DNA from: Xiphophorus maculatus
Lineage: Eukaryota > Chordata > Actinopteri > Cyprinodontiformes > Poeciliidae
Direction: 5' to 3'
DNA: 64,000 nt
NCBI RefSeq assembly: GCF_002775205.1
Contig: NC_036457.1
Span: 8,510,024-8,574,023 of the forward strand
The notes below the pieces were generated by a model. It was not told where the DNA came from. It did no database searches and saw only the letters and a list, made by a program, of their open reading frames with translations. A program made the translations under genes and the position numbers. This document shows positions 13,302 to 57,989 of this stretch, piece after piece (within the stretch, counting starts at the first letter, position 1; each line of letters begins with the position of its first letter).

Positions 13302-14312
13302 TCATTGTAATCTTACACCAAGCTGACTGTCAGTTAGAGATGAAACTTGCTGATTTTTCAGTGTCTTTGGGTTATCACAAGTCACCTCCGTCTCAAAGAG
13401 AACATTTTGCTGATGGTTGGTGAGCCACCTCCACAAGTACTCCATCTTCCCATCACACTCCCAGGGGTTCCCTGTCAGGATTATCTGCACAGAGGGATTA
13501 ACCCCATCCAGCAGGCCTGTGGGGACGTGGCGAAGCTGATTCTGATTCAGCAGCAGAAGCTCAAGGCTTTGAAGTCTGTGTAGGAGGTTCACTGGCAGAT
13601 CCTGAAGCTGATTCTCCTGCAGGTACAGGTATTTTAGTTTTAGATTATGAGCAAATAATTGAGGTTTTAGGGTTATTAATTTGTTCCCAGCCAGATTTAG
13701 CGTCTCCAGGTGATGCAGGTTACTGAACACGTCAGCGTGTAACTCTTGAAGACTGTTACCGTCCAGATCCAGGGTCTGCAGAAGGGGGAGTTTGTGAAGC
13801 AGAGCGGCCGAGATGCTGGTCAGATGGTTATTGGACAAATCCAGATAGAGAAGGCTGCTGTTGCCAGAAAACCATGCTGGGTCGGCTTCCAGCAGCTGGT
13901 TATTTTTCACTACCAGGTTGCGAAGCGAGCTGTGACTGAACACATTTGCAGGCAATTTAACTAGCTTGTTTCCTGTGAGATCCAACGTGTCCAAGTGGGA
14001 TAAGGAGACCAATAAATCTGAGGAAAGATTTGCCAGATTGGTGTGATAGAGCTGCAGCTTGTTTAGGAACGGCACAGCGCTCAGTTCACCTGCAGTGATG
14101 CTGCTGAGGTGTGTGTTTTGGATGGATATTTGTGTGGTGTTGGTAGGAAAACCAGTTCTAGGAAAAACTGTGAGGCCACCTTTGCCGCACACCACCTCAG
14201 CATCTGAAGGCTCAAAAGAGCACGAGCATCGATCTGGACACGAGTGAGCATTTCTTCTTTTGTAGTCAAATTCAGCTAGTGCGATGAAAGTGACAAGGAG
14301 CAACAACTTCAT
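13302..14312 (-). CDS. secreted leucine-rich-repeat glycoprotein, LRG1-like (copy 1)
   Basis: This is a 336-residue protein with a hydrophobic signal peptide at about residues 1-13. An LRRNT cap follows, with Cys25, Cys29, Cys31 and Cys42. Then come about eight leucine-rich repeats (LxxLxLxxNxL pattern, for example LDLTGNKL, LDLSNNHL, LNLAGNKL). An LRRCT cap begins NPWECDGKMEYLWRWL with a later paired Cys. Several NxS/T sites suggest N-glycosylation, and no C-terminal membrane segment or GPI signal is visible. Layout and cap sequence resemble leucine-rich alpha-2-glycoprotein, a secreted plasma and acute-phase protein in mammals. The coding sequence is one exon. A CCCCAG acceptor 15 nt before the ATG implies a 5'UTR intron (about 14328-14402). 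It is a tandem duplicate of the next gene. LRG1 orthology is inferred; another small secreted LRR family is the alternative. Confidence 0.85.
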   Translation of the reverse strand: MKLLLLVTFIALAEFDYKRRNAHSCPDRCSCSFEPSDAEVVCGKGGLTVFPRTGFPTNTTQISIQNTHLSSITAGELSAVPFLNKLQLYHTNLANLSSDLLVSLSHLDTLDLTGNKLVKLPANVFSHSSLRNLVVKNNQLLEADPAWFSGNSSLLYLDLSNNHLTSISAALLHKLPLLQTLDLDGNSLQELHADVFSNLHHLETLNLAGNKLITLKPQLFAHNLKLKYLYLQENQLQDLPVNLLHRLQSLELLLLNQNQLRHVPTGLLDGVNPSVQIILTGNPWECDGKMEYLWRWLTNHQQNVLFETEVTCDNPKTLKNQQVSSLTDSQLGVRLQ

Positions 14313-14402
14313 CTCTGCAGCGAAACACTGGGGAAAGAAAAATAACTTTAAGAATAAATCAACACTTTGTTGTATAAATGGTTCTTGTTAATATATGCCT
14401 AC

Positions 14403-14445
14403 CTGAATAGAGCAGCAGGAACTTGTTCCCTTTCAAGTCTGGACT
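14403..14445 (-). other. predicted 5'UTR exon of LRR gene 1
   Basis: On the minus strand a donor CAG then GTAGGC (GT complement at 14401-14402) pairs with the CCCCAG acceptor beside the ATG, leaving a 75-nt intron. The upstream border is estimated from a TATA-like box and is not exact. Confidence 0.4.
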
Positions 14446-14463
14446 GTTTTTCACACAAGGCTG

Positions 14464-14503
14464 AGCATATTATGGCATCGAATCAGGATGAAATGTTGCA
14501 AAA
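14464..14503 (-). promoter_or_regulatory. putative promoter of LRR gene 1 (TATA-like plus C/EBP-like site)
   Basis: The minus strand carries CCATAATATGC (14464-14474) as a TATA-like box and TTTTGCAACA (14494-14503) as a C/EBP-type half site just upstream. The same two kinds of element precede LRR gene 2. Function is inferred from motif and position. Confidence 0.35.
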
Positions 14504-16101
14504 GGCAAACAGAACAGAGCAAATAAAGTGGTTACTGTTTTCCTGTACTTTGTAACAGCAACAATGTTGCCATGCAAATCAATATCTTCTACTTTCTGTC
14601 TCCCAAAAACCTTTTTAATGCATATACTATTGCAAAGGATTTCTTTAAGCATGCATATAATTGACAGCAAAAATCCAAAACACATCCAAGGCTGATTCAC
14701 ATATATGTTTATTATAAAAGAGATGCGTGGGAAGAAGTGATAATGACATGTCACTTAAAGCCTTGCTACTATATTCACATTCAATCCAGGTTGAAATTCA
14801 AAAACAAAAGACAAAATGGTCGTATTGCTATCTTTTTATATTGTCAACAGGTGAAATGTAATTTATTAATTGAATCAGAAACAGGTGGGATTTTTTTATG
14901 TTAGATTTCAGAACCACTGTCAAGCACTTAGTATTGATAGAAACCCATCTAATTCCATTTTATAATCTTTGAAAAGACTGAAAGAAAAAATAAATCTCTC
15001 ATAAAAAGGTTTTAAATGGAACCAATCGACACCTAATTATGGAATGCTGAAGCAATTGCTCCAAATTTTAATAGGAACGGAACACAGCTAGATTAAAACT
15101 CTTGCAGTAAACAAGTAGCTGCAAACTATCCTAAACTATCATTGCAAATTTCAGTTTAGTCTCGTCTAGCCTTACTGAGAAGAGTCAAAGTCCAAAACGA
15201 CCAGACAACTCTCTGGAGTAAAGGTAAATGTAAAACGCAAATATTCAAATGTCTGCAAAAAGTTGATTTATTTTTTATTTTTTGGAAAGAAATTTAAAAA
15301 TGTCCACAAGTCATCGTAATGCTTTGGTTGCATCTTTATCCATTTCCTTAAAAAAATTAATCTTCAGTGCTTGAATTAACGAGTGGTTAATGAATACATA
15401 TTCCTGCCTAAACAAAAACAAGCAAATGGGGAATTTTAAACATTTAGTTTGTATTAAATCTTATTGATATAAAATATTTCTTAAAGGATAACTACAGAAC
15501 TAACAGTAAGCTTTTTTTATTGAAATGTCAGGATGAGCCAAAATCTCGTTTGCAGCAGATAACTTCTTGTCCAGATTAGGAAGCCCCAGTAGCTAAAGCT
15601 AACTGCTAACCCAAGAGGAAAAAAGACCAATCTTCTGCATCTCAAAATTGCCATTGTTAATTTAGTATGTTTTAAATTACTGTTATATTTGCATTTAAAA
15701 CTAAAAGGATATTATGTTTTTGTACACCATCTTGCCCAACAAGAATTCGGTGCAATTTTATACAGAAAACAATAGTTATTTACTCCAGAAAAGAAAGTTG
15801 TTGGTGCGCCACCAATGATCTTCCAGTGTTGAAACATGCATGAAGAAAAAACATATAAGATGGTTCCAGAGGACATACACAAAAAATCTGGCAGATTTTT
15901 AAGATCAATAAATGTGTTCGCTTGAACAACTGTTAACTTTTTACATCTTTTTATTCTTATATTACAGATACAACATAACTGTAATATTAAAAAAAATACA
16001 CATTTTGTTTTCATTTAGGTTTCATACAAAAAGACCAATGGAATAGCACAACACTTTACTGCTATTTCCCCAAGTAATAATTTTTATAAGACCAATCAAT
16101 C
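14504..16101. other. spacer between the two LRR genes
   Basis: It holds the likely distal 3'UTR of LRR gene 2, including an AATAAA on the minus strand at 15950-15955 about 385 nt past its stop, and the upstream region of LRR gene 1. No further LRR copy or pseudogene is seen. Confidence 0.4.
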
Positions 16102-16148
16102 AAACATGCTTTGATTGCATTATCATAAACCACAATCAAAGCATGTTT
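16102..16148 (-). other. perfect 16-bp inverted repeat (RNA hairpin candidate) downstream of LRR gene 2
   Basis: AAACATGCTTTGATTG at 16102-16117 and its exact reverse complement at 16133-16148 flank a 15-nt loop. It lies about 190 nt past the stop codon of LRR gene 2, and so probably in its 3'UTR. It could be an RNA stem-loop or a MITE remnant. Confidence 0.6.
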
Positions 16149-16339
16149 CTGCTATTAGATGGGCCATTTCTGTGATTAGAGACATGTTGAGGACGTAGAA
16201 CTTCACTTCAGACTAGCCAGTATCTTCAGTTTCTGTGAAAGTTGCAGGCAAGAAATTAACAGTTTGTACAATTTAATAGGACCTCAGTCAAGAAAAAATT
16301 CATGAATTAGCCCTTTTATACACCTAATCACAGTCAGAA

Positions 16340-17344
16340 TCAGGAAGGCTGAGACCCAATGTTCAGATCGTTTTCTGTAAGGGAAATTACTGAGCGCCCT
16401 GCGAGAGACTCAGGCAATGCACAAGTGATGTTGTCTGCCAACAAAACCTTCTTGTTGTTCCTCTGAAGCCACTGCCACAGGTACTCTACTTCCCTGTCAC
16501 AAAGTAATGGGTTGCCAGACAGGTCCAGTCCGCCTTCCTCAAGGGAGCTCAGCAAGTCAAGAAAACCTTTGGAGATGCGACTGAGCTGGTTGTCATCCAG
16601 ACTGAGATGTGTGAGTCTGTTGAGTCCCTGGAAGAGGTTCTGTGGGAGTTTGGTGAGCTTGTTTTGAGAGAGAAACAGAGAAGTGAGATTGTGTGTGAAC
16701 TGGAAAACAGATGCATCCAAAGTCTCAAGCTTGTTGTTTTGCAGGTTTAGCCTCTCAAGTTTAGTCAGATGGTCCAGGGAGTTTGGTGGTATCTTTTCCA
16801 GTCGATTGTTGGACAAGTCAATATTCTGTAGGTGAGGGAGCATCTGAAACAAACCAACTGGGATCTCTGTTAGACGATTTTCAGAGAAGTCCAACCAGGT
16901 CAGGCTGCTGTTATGAGGAAGCCACTTTGGATCTGCCCGCTTAATCTGATTGTTCTTCAGAACCAAGTTTCGAAGTGGAGCATCGCTGAAGACGTCTACA
17001 GGTAGATCACTCAGCTGGTTTCCGGTCAGATCCAACGTATGCAACTGAGGAACGCCTCTGAGTAAATGAGACGAGAGGCTCTGAAGCTGGTTCCCATACA
17101 GATGGAGCTCTTTCAGAAGAGGCGTTGCTTTGAGGTGGTGTTCTGAGATGGAGGTGATGTTTGTCAGCTGAATTGTCAGCATGGTGGTGTTCTCTGGAAG
17201 ACCCACCGATGGATACTCTGTCAGAGGAACTTCATTACAAACGACCTCCATACTTGTGGGGTAGCATTTGCACAAAGCTGGACAGGAAAAACTGCTGTGG
17301 CAGAAGAATGCCAGGAAGAGAAAAGCAGCAACACAGAACTTCAT
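16340..17344 (-). CDS. secreted leucine-rich-repeat glycoprotein, LRG1-like (copy 2)
   Basis: This is a 334-residue protein with a signal peptide (MKFCVAAFLFLAFFCHSS). The LRRNT cap has Cys21, Cys25, Cys27 and Cys36. About eight leucine-rich repeats follow (LDLTGNQL, LDFSENRL, IDLSNNRL, LNLQNNKL, LSLDDNQL), then an LRRCT cap starting NPLLCDREVEYLWQWL. NxS/T sites are present and there is no C-terminal anchor, so it is probably secreted. It is collinear with copy 1 and uses the same cap motif, so the pair arose by tandem duplication. I start at the ATG beside the TTTTAG acceptor. An in-frame ATG nine codons upstream lies in the predicted 5'UTR intron (17347-17484). An LRG1-like role as an inducible plasma protein is inference. 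Confidence 0.85.
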   Translation of the reverse strand: MKFCVAAFLFLAFFCHSSFSCPALCKCYPTSMEVVCNEVPLTEYPSVGLPENTTMLTIQLTNITSISEHHLKATPLLKELHLYGNQLQSLSSHLLRGVPQLHTLDLTGNQLSDLPVDVFSDAPLRNLVLKNNQIKRADPKWLPHNSSLTWLDFSENRLTEIPVGLFQMLPHLQNIDLSNNRLEKIPPNSLDHLTKLERLNLQNNKLETLDASVFQFTHNLTSLFLSQNKLTKLPQNLFQGLNRLTHLSLDDNQLSRISKGFLDLLSSLEEGGLDLSGNPLLCDREVEYLWQWLQRNNKKVLLADNITCALPESLAGRSVISLTENDLNIGSQPS

Positions 17345-17484
17345 CGCTAAAATTAAACAGAATGAGAACATGAAGGTTTAAATGCCTGGAGAGATATTGC
17401 AAAATGAGTGACAGCAAATAAAATGGTTAAGAAATCTATTCTAGTTTTCACAAGCAATGCTGAGAAACAGAAAAAAAGACTTAC

Positions 17485-17522
17485 TGCGTTATTCCAGTTA
17501 AAGATCAACTAGACTGCTCCAG
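17485..17522 (-). other. predicted 5'UTR exon of LRR gene 2
   Basis: The donor GTAAGT (complement ACTTAC at 17479-17484) pairs with the TTTTAG acceptor next to the ATG, giving a 138-nt intron in the same place as in LRR gene 1. The 5' border is estimated from the TATA-like box. Confidence 0.45.
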
Positions 17523-17544
17523 TAATGGTCACTTGCAAATTACT

Positions 17545-17595
17545 GTCTTTTAAGGGGTCAAATCCTGTGATCTAATCATTACTTATTGCGCAAAT
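17545..17595 (-). promoter_or_regulatory. putative promoter of LRR gene 2 (TATA-like plus C/EBP palindrome)
   Basis: A CTTAAAAG box (17547-17554, minus strand) sits about 30 nt upstream of the estimated transcript start. ATTGCGCAAA at 17585-17594 is one base from the ideal C/EBP palindrome. C/EBP control would fit an acute-phase liver gene, but this is inferred from motif and spacing. Confidence 0.45.
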
Positions 17596-20500
17596 AATGA
17601 AATGTCCCTGCAGAGTCGCTTTTCAAGGCCATGCGCAGTTGCAACAGAGTTGCAGGGAAAGTCCAAAGCCTTCAAAGGGAGTATTTTTCAGTGCGACTGA
17701 AAAATACTGAAAAGGAAAAGGTGCAGAAAAGGTCACACAGCAAGTGGGGAGTTTTAAAATTAATCTCTGTCGGAAAACTGGTCATAACTGAGTCTTTCGG
17801 CAGGATAATGATCCAAAACAAATGGCCAAATCAAAAACACAAACTGTTAATCAGAATCAAATTGAAGTCTCTTTCATGTCTTTTCATGCCTGAGAAGACA
17901 ACATGAGGGAAAATGCAGGAATCTGCAGAATCTCTCCAGATCATCCAAATAGTAAATTGTCAGAAATTCATTCCAGACTTTTCCAACATTGTGAAATCTA
18001 ATAGGAGAAGAACTGGTACATTATTGGATACAAGGTGGTGGGTTCAACAAATATTTCTCAAAGTGGGATTTTCCCCCTCCACTGAATAAGCTAAAATTGT
18101 GAAATTCAGTAGAATAAGATTATTCTACTGCTTTAAAACAGTCCTTCATTTTAAGGCTTTTATTCACCCTAGAAGATTCAAATATTCAGGGAGGTTGTAG
18201 TTCAAAAATAATATCACTAGCATTTTCTGCAGCTCTTATTTGCGTTTTATTTTTTTGCAAATATTGCTTTATACTTCTGAATGTTCTAACATAATTGCGG
18301 TTCTCTGTGTTTTTTTAAGCCTTTTACATAAAACATTTGAAATATTAGCATAGCTAATTGGATTCCATTTATTGCTCAGTAAGGCAATCGAGTTCCAATT
18401 TTAGTTTATAAATCTGCAGTTTTTAGGTAAAATGAAAACGTGTCCTGCTGCATGTAGAGAAACACCAAAACCAACAAAATGCAGAATTGATCTCAGTTGA
18501 ATAGAAACTGATTGGTTTAAAAATGTAGATGAAGAAAATTCATAATGAGGAGACAATCAGCAGGTTGAGCAGGTTTCATCTGCTGGTAAGTTATCCAAAT
18601 TGTGGCGTCACGCTCATATTTAAAACCTTTGACATGGGATAGGATTTTAGCATTTGGAAACATGGAGAACCATTACATTATAGATAGTGGGAGCCACTTG
18701 GCTTTAGGGGTTCTGAAAGATTTATTTCAGACCAGCCCACTCAGAACTCATGCACTTGTGAGATACAGGCAGAGGTATCCTAGAAAATTTCACACTTGAA
18801 ACAGTTGCTTTAAAATACATGATCAGATATCACTTAATGATCTAATTTTATTTTCTTATAAAATTGGATGGAAAACATGAGATGTTGTCCAAGATGGCTT
18901 GAAATACTACAATATTTTAAAGCATCTAAAGCAGAAGAAGAGCATCACATCTTTCTAACTTATAAAATTGAAGTAAAAAACTGAAAGATGCATCATCCCT
19001 CTGCAGATCAACTGTCTGCCAAATTTTCAGCTAATGGCTCTCTGGGCTCAACATAGATTTTTCTGTCTGTTTTGTTTTAAATTAAGCAAAATAAATAGGG
19101 ACAAACTGTGACAGGCTAGTAGTAGACAGCTGTTAAAAAAGTGCAACATTGGAATTTATCATACATTTTTCTCAAATAACCATATGGTTCAAATTATCAT
19201 ACACACACTCACCATTATCTGATGGAATATTTGACCACTATTCGTATTAGAAATGTCTGGGCTCATTTAAAGTGCCATAGTTTCAATGGTTTTCTTTTTT
19301 TTTTTAAACCAAATATTTATTTGGATTCAGAGGTCTGTTGGAACAACTAAGTCCAGGTTTCAACCATCTAAGACAAATTTCTACCTGAGGATGAGACATA
19401 AACTAAAATGATCAGAAGCCACAGAGGCACACCATGCTGGGACCAGCAGCAGAAACGCTTTTAGTGTCTGAATGCAAAGCACATTGTGTTGCTCTTTGAT
19501 TGAAATGTGTTGCATAAATGCTATATTTTCCTCCTTATTTTGCACAATTTACTGGCTCTTTATGTCATGGACTCCCCATGAGATACTCAAATATAAGTCA
19601 GCAGGCTTTAAAGTAAGACACAAATACACAAAATGCATCCTTGTATGTTTTGTATGTTTTCTTTTTATTGTCCTGAATATTGAATTGAAAGAAGAAATAC
19701 ATTTCACATTATTCCGTAATGCTGTGATGGCTATATTTAGTGTGATAAAACAAGTCCAGGACATTAAAGCTCAAAAGGGCCCTCCCTCTCTAAAACTCTG
19801 TTCATACATTTACAGGACACCCTGTATAATGTGCCACTACAATAGCCATAAAAATGTAACAATCATGTAATATCAGCTCTGCTTTTAGTGTTCGTAAAGA
19901 AGCACAACATTTCACAAACGATTTTGAATGAGTCCATCGGTGAATATAAAAAAGGCAGTCTCATTATGAAGATGTGGTTGAGTTTCCTCTCATCAAAAAT
20001 GACAAAAAGCATCCCAGTTCTCATGACAACAGCCAGTTAATCTGAATCTCTGTCATGTGTTTTGCTATTATTTTCAGGCTTTTTTTTTCTGTACTTTTCA
20101 CGTGCAGGCAACTGGGTCCAGACAATCCACATGGATGAAAACACAGCCAGGGTTAACTGGAAAAGAGAGATGTAGAAAAAAAAAAAAAACAGAATAATGT
20201 GAGAAAAACTTGAGATGCAACCAGCAGAGTGGCAAGGAATCAAAGGCAACGCCCACACGAAATCCACACATACAAAAACAAGGAAGCTACACTGCATCTA
20301 AACCCATCAGGGCTGTAAAACACACACAAGAAAACAGACAAATCCAGGGATAGACTGTCTACATGTTTGCAATCGTGAGGATGTTGTCCTTTGGTGAAGA
20401 CTTGAAACATGCAGAAAACGCCGCCTACAAGGTTTGCATAAATTCTCTAAGCTTAAAGTTACACACTGTAATGCTTGTTTTGCACTCAGCTGTTTAATTT

Positions 20501-20601
20501 AGGGCTTACACAAAAACATGCTTCAGATAATAAATATGCCTCCTGGACAGTTTTCACACGGTTCTCATGCAGAGGTGGAGTTACCCTCTGACTCTCCGAT
20601 T
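17596..20601. other. gene-free stretch between LRR gene 2 and the rock2 3' end
   Basis: No supported gene. If the alternative last rock2 exon is used, its 3'UTR would run into this region: ATTAAA lies on the minus strand at 20493-20498 and AATAAA at 19664-19669. A 132-codon open frame at 19472-19870 looks spurious. Confidence 0.4.
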
Positions 20602-20668
20602 TCAGAAGAAAATATCATCATCATCATCCATCGACCAACTCCAGTCTTTCAGGTCTAACTCAAGCAGC
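20602..20668 (-). CDS. candidate alternative last exon of rock2
   Basis: A CATTGTTTCAG acceptor precedes 67 nt that, joined in phase 2 to exon 31, encode RLLELDLKDWSWSMDDDDDI plus FF and then TGA. Exon 31 ends at an ideal AG/GTGAGG donor only two bases before its own TGA, and the phases match (AG plus G makes Arg). The product would be about 1423 residues with an acidic, Trp-rich tail ending Ile-Phe-Phe, a possible class II PDZ ligand. I do not recognise this tail from other ROCK proteins, so it is a prediction. Confidence 0.45.
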
Positions 20669-22011
20669 CTGAAACAATGAGGGTTCAGGGAATGACATTT
20701 TTTGTTGGTAGCAATACCTGCCACAATCACCAGGGGGCAGTGTGGAGCAAGGACTAGCTTCTGGGTTACTGTGCATGTACATGCTGCTTGGTATGAGGCA
20801 AGTGTTAATTGACACGGTAGCACAGCAACAAAGCAGGTGGTTGGGGCTCACCAGGCTTCTCCTACTTACAGTCTCCAAGTGTGAGAAATTTTAGAAATGT
20901 GGGGTCAGAGGTGAGGAGTTCAGGGGTCAGTGGAGGATGATGCGGAGCATAGGGCCAGTGCTGCAGGATGAAAGCCAGTTAGGGCATGGCTGAGATGATA
21001 TAGCTTCAATACAGTACCCAAAAAAATGTGATTAGTGACTACGCTAACAGGTCAGGAATAAGTGCGTTTTAGTGCCGCGTTCAGCATGTGAAAATGACTC
21101 AGGAAGCCTGCTGAAAGCAAAAACACTCTGTCCCAGCAGCAGCTTTTTATGGCACAATAAAAGAAAAAAAAACCTGCCACATTTTAACTACACAGAAGGA
21201 ATGTTTGAACATATAATGTGTTTGCAAACGAAGATATTCATTGTTCTTACACAGCCTGGAAATGCTTGGAATTTTATTTCAGTAGAACCAGAATGGGGGA
21301 AAAAAGTATGGAAAATATTTCCAAACTTTCTTCCCTATCTCGTTGTGTCCTTTCTTTCGCCCTTGCTCCCTTCTTAATGTCCTATATTTATTTCTTTAGT
21401 CCAGTTTCGACCTTTTCTTATTATATACTTCCCTCCTATCTTTCTTGTATTTTCCTTTTTCTGCCCTTTTAACCTTGAGCCCTACAGGTCTGTTTTCTAT
21501 ATTCTTTATCCTTTTCTTTCTTGTATCAAATCTTATTCAATGTTGCCCTTAATTCCTTCTTCCCTTCTTTCCTCTGCTCATTTCATTCTTCCAATCTTTC
21601 TCACCTTACATTGTTCTAACCTTTTTTATATCCTGCTCTTGAGTCCAAAAGTTTCTTCATTCTTTCCCTAGTATGATTTCCATCCTCAATTATGTTCTTC
21701 CTTCTTTCATTGTGTCCTACCTACCTCCCTTTGTCCTTCATTCCTTCTCTTCCCCCTCAATTTTTTATTTAATTTCACATTTTTTCCATGTTGCATATCC
21801 AGAAATATCTGCCATGAATTCATCATTAACTTAAGTTCTTCTTATTCTAAAACTATGTGCTATTCTGGGGTGGTCATTTACATAATTCCAGTTAATCACA
21901 TCAAAGTTGATGGCTGTAATGTTTGACAGGTAGGAATACTTCTGTAGTTACGGCTTGTGATGATCAAAGCTTTGATGCTTATGAGTTGATGTGACCCGTT
22001 TTCTGTGCCCC

Positions 22012-55759
<33,748 letters not shown>

Positions 55760-56200
55760 GATTACAGTCCACTATGTCCAGTTCAAATGCCGTAAAAAAA
55801 TGCTAAAAGACAAACTAAAACAAAACACCTGCAGTTTTGTGTTTGTTTTTTTTTTCTTTTTTATATATTTCTCGACCAATGGTGGAGGCGCACGCCGATC
55901 CGTGGCTCAGCTTCTCATATCATGGCTCCTCTGTACACTAGGGCTTGAGTTGTCAGGTTAATTATTCATCCACAGAAAATAATACCTCCCGACTTTTTTT
56001 CTTCCATTAATAAAACATTAAGCGACTAAAAAAAAAAGAGAGAGAGAGAATCCCGATGTCTTGGAGTTCAGAGACGGGATTTTTAGTCACAGATGCGCCC
56101 CGTCAGCGTCACAAACCAGGTAGTTGCACTAAAATCACACAAACACCGCAGGGGGGTACAACCTGTGTGACACGGTCGCCAATGGTTAACACACAACCGT
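55760..56200 (-). promoter_or_regulatory. rock2 5'UTR and promoter region
   Basis: Upstream of the start codon the DNA has local CG-containing segments (55890-55910 and 56080-56110), consistent with a TATA-less housekeeping-type promoter. No clear TATA box or initiator is visible, so the transcript start cannot be placed. Confidence 0.4.
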
Positions 56201-56490
56201 ACAACTTCCGGTTAAGGATTGTATTACCAAAATAAAAGCAATCAAGAAAGAAGTAAATGTACTGCTTGTATTGGCTAATTGTGTATTGCTATTTATATAA
56301 ATATATTTTTTTTTGTCAAAGCAATGTTGATAATCTTTGAGTTCAAGAAGCCACTGCAGAGGGCTAAATATTTTAGACATAAAAGTGCTATTTAATTAAA
56401 AACTGACTGACACAAATTGAAATATCCTTATTAATTAAATATTAAAACAACTTAACATGTGTGGTGTTTGAAACATGTTACTTGCATCAT

Positions 56491-56931
56491 AAAGGGTGGT
56501 TGGTTTGAATCTCAGCCTGAGTCTTTTTGCATGGAGATTGCTGTGGGGTTACATTTGTTCCAAAAATAAGCAGAAGTCATATGTGTAGATGTTGTTGATG
56601 TATGTCGTTGCTAGGTACTCCATAGATGAGCTATTTTGTTGCGTGCTTGATATGTGAAATCAGATGATCTGATTCCTGTTCTTTTATCTTATTGCTTGCT
56701 AGGTACTCTGGCTTCTTTGTTGAGTCAAGAAACACAACTGTCAGATTAAATGATTAGTCTAAAGTGCCCGTATATGTAAATGCATGGCTATCTGTCCCCT
56801 CTCTCTGTGTTGTCCTGTGATGGACTGGTGATCTGTCCAGGTGAACCTTGATCCCTCATTACTCCCAGTGGCCCTGCAAGAAGAAGAAGGTGCAGACAAT
56901 GCTGGATAAATAAATACATTTGAAAAACAAA
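56491..56931 (+). mobile_element. decayed copy of the GGAT-tailed SINE family
   Basis: Plus-strand blocks GGTTGGTTTGAATCTCAGCC (damaged B-box), TTTTTGCATGGAGATTGCTG, GTGTTGTCCTGTGATGGACT and GGTGATCTGTCCAGGTG follow the body of the element at 24249-24631 in order. Heavily mutated. Confidence 0.55.
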
Positions 56932-57989
56932 ATGATTTTATTTTGAGAAATTTCTTTACATCCGGTTCTCCCGTGGAGGGGATTGGTAACTTGCTGCAAA
57001 GGAATCTTCACACATGTCGACTTCCTTTTACAAGTTCAATATTCGTTTCTTTTAACTTTTTGACTTTACGCCTGACGTAAAGCATGTCGATCTATCACTT
57101 GTCTCTCTATGATGCTGATAATATTAATAAGAAAGAAAGTTTTGTTGCGACTGAAATTAGCCGAGATTCCTCCTGTCTTCTCTCATCCATCGATTTTACA
57201 GACACAGCACATAGGCTGGAGTAGCTTTCAGTATTTTAGGAATGTTGACTCACTGCCTTTCAGACACTTTGGCACTAAGAATAGATATTTACATGGTCCA
57301 TAGTGCGTCACTGTCACAATATAGTTATTTCTTTTATGCGTGTGTTTGATGATTTCATAATGTAAATTGTAGAACTTCAAACGGGACCAGAATTGAAAAA
57401 AAAAAATATTGTAAAAAAAAAAAAAAAAGGAAGAAAAGAAAAAAACATATCATAAACGTGTCTTTGCTCATAGAATAACATTTATTTATTTTTATTTTAC
57501 AAAGAGATCTCAATCAAGGATCTTGGATATATAATATTTATTTAATACAAACAATCTGACAGTTTTATTCCAGACTGAAGATTAAATGTGTGTCAAGTGG
57601 AGGTCAGACAGTACCTATTGGCCAGGCTACAAAAGCAACAAACTTTTGTTTTCTTGTCAAATTCCAATAATTAATACAAGGAAATAAATGAATAATGACA
57701 ATTGTGATTGTAAATAATTTGGCCTGTGCTATTAAGTTGGGCACGCGGTTGTTGACAGTGCAGCTGTTTTTCAGGAGTGATGTCACCACTGACTCAACAC
57801 TGAGGTTGTTGACAAAGTTTCCTTACTGGCTGAGGATGAATCCACCATTATGTCATGACCTGCAGAATATAGGTGACCTTGAATTAACAGAACAAAAGAA
57901 AAGTGCTGCAATTGCATGAGTAAGCACACACTGAATTTTAGATTTGAAGCCCACAAAGTCTTTAGAACAAACTGTCACCTCAGCCTCCA
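56932..57989. other. gene-free stretch with A-rich tracts
   Basis: Holds A-rich runs around 57396-57445 and no supported exon or element. Confidence 0.4.

Noticed and set aside
17345..17371. Upstream in-frame ATG of LRR gene 2 (extra MFSFCLILA)
   Set aside because: It lies in the polypyrimidine tract of a TTTTAG acceptor; LRR gene 1 starts at the equivalent later ATG and its signal peptide is complete from there.
19472..19870. 132-codon plus-strand frame
   Set aside because: Low-complexity, Cys/Phe-rich translation of AT-rich DNA with an overlapping antisense frame; no splice or domain support.
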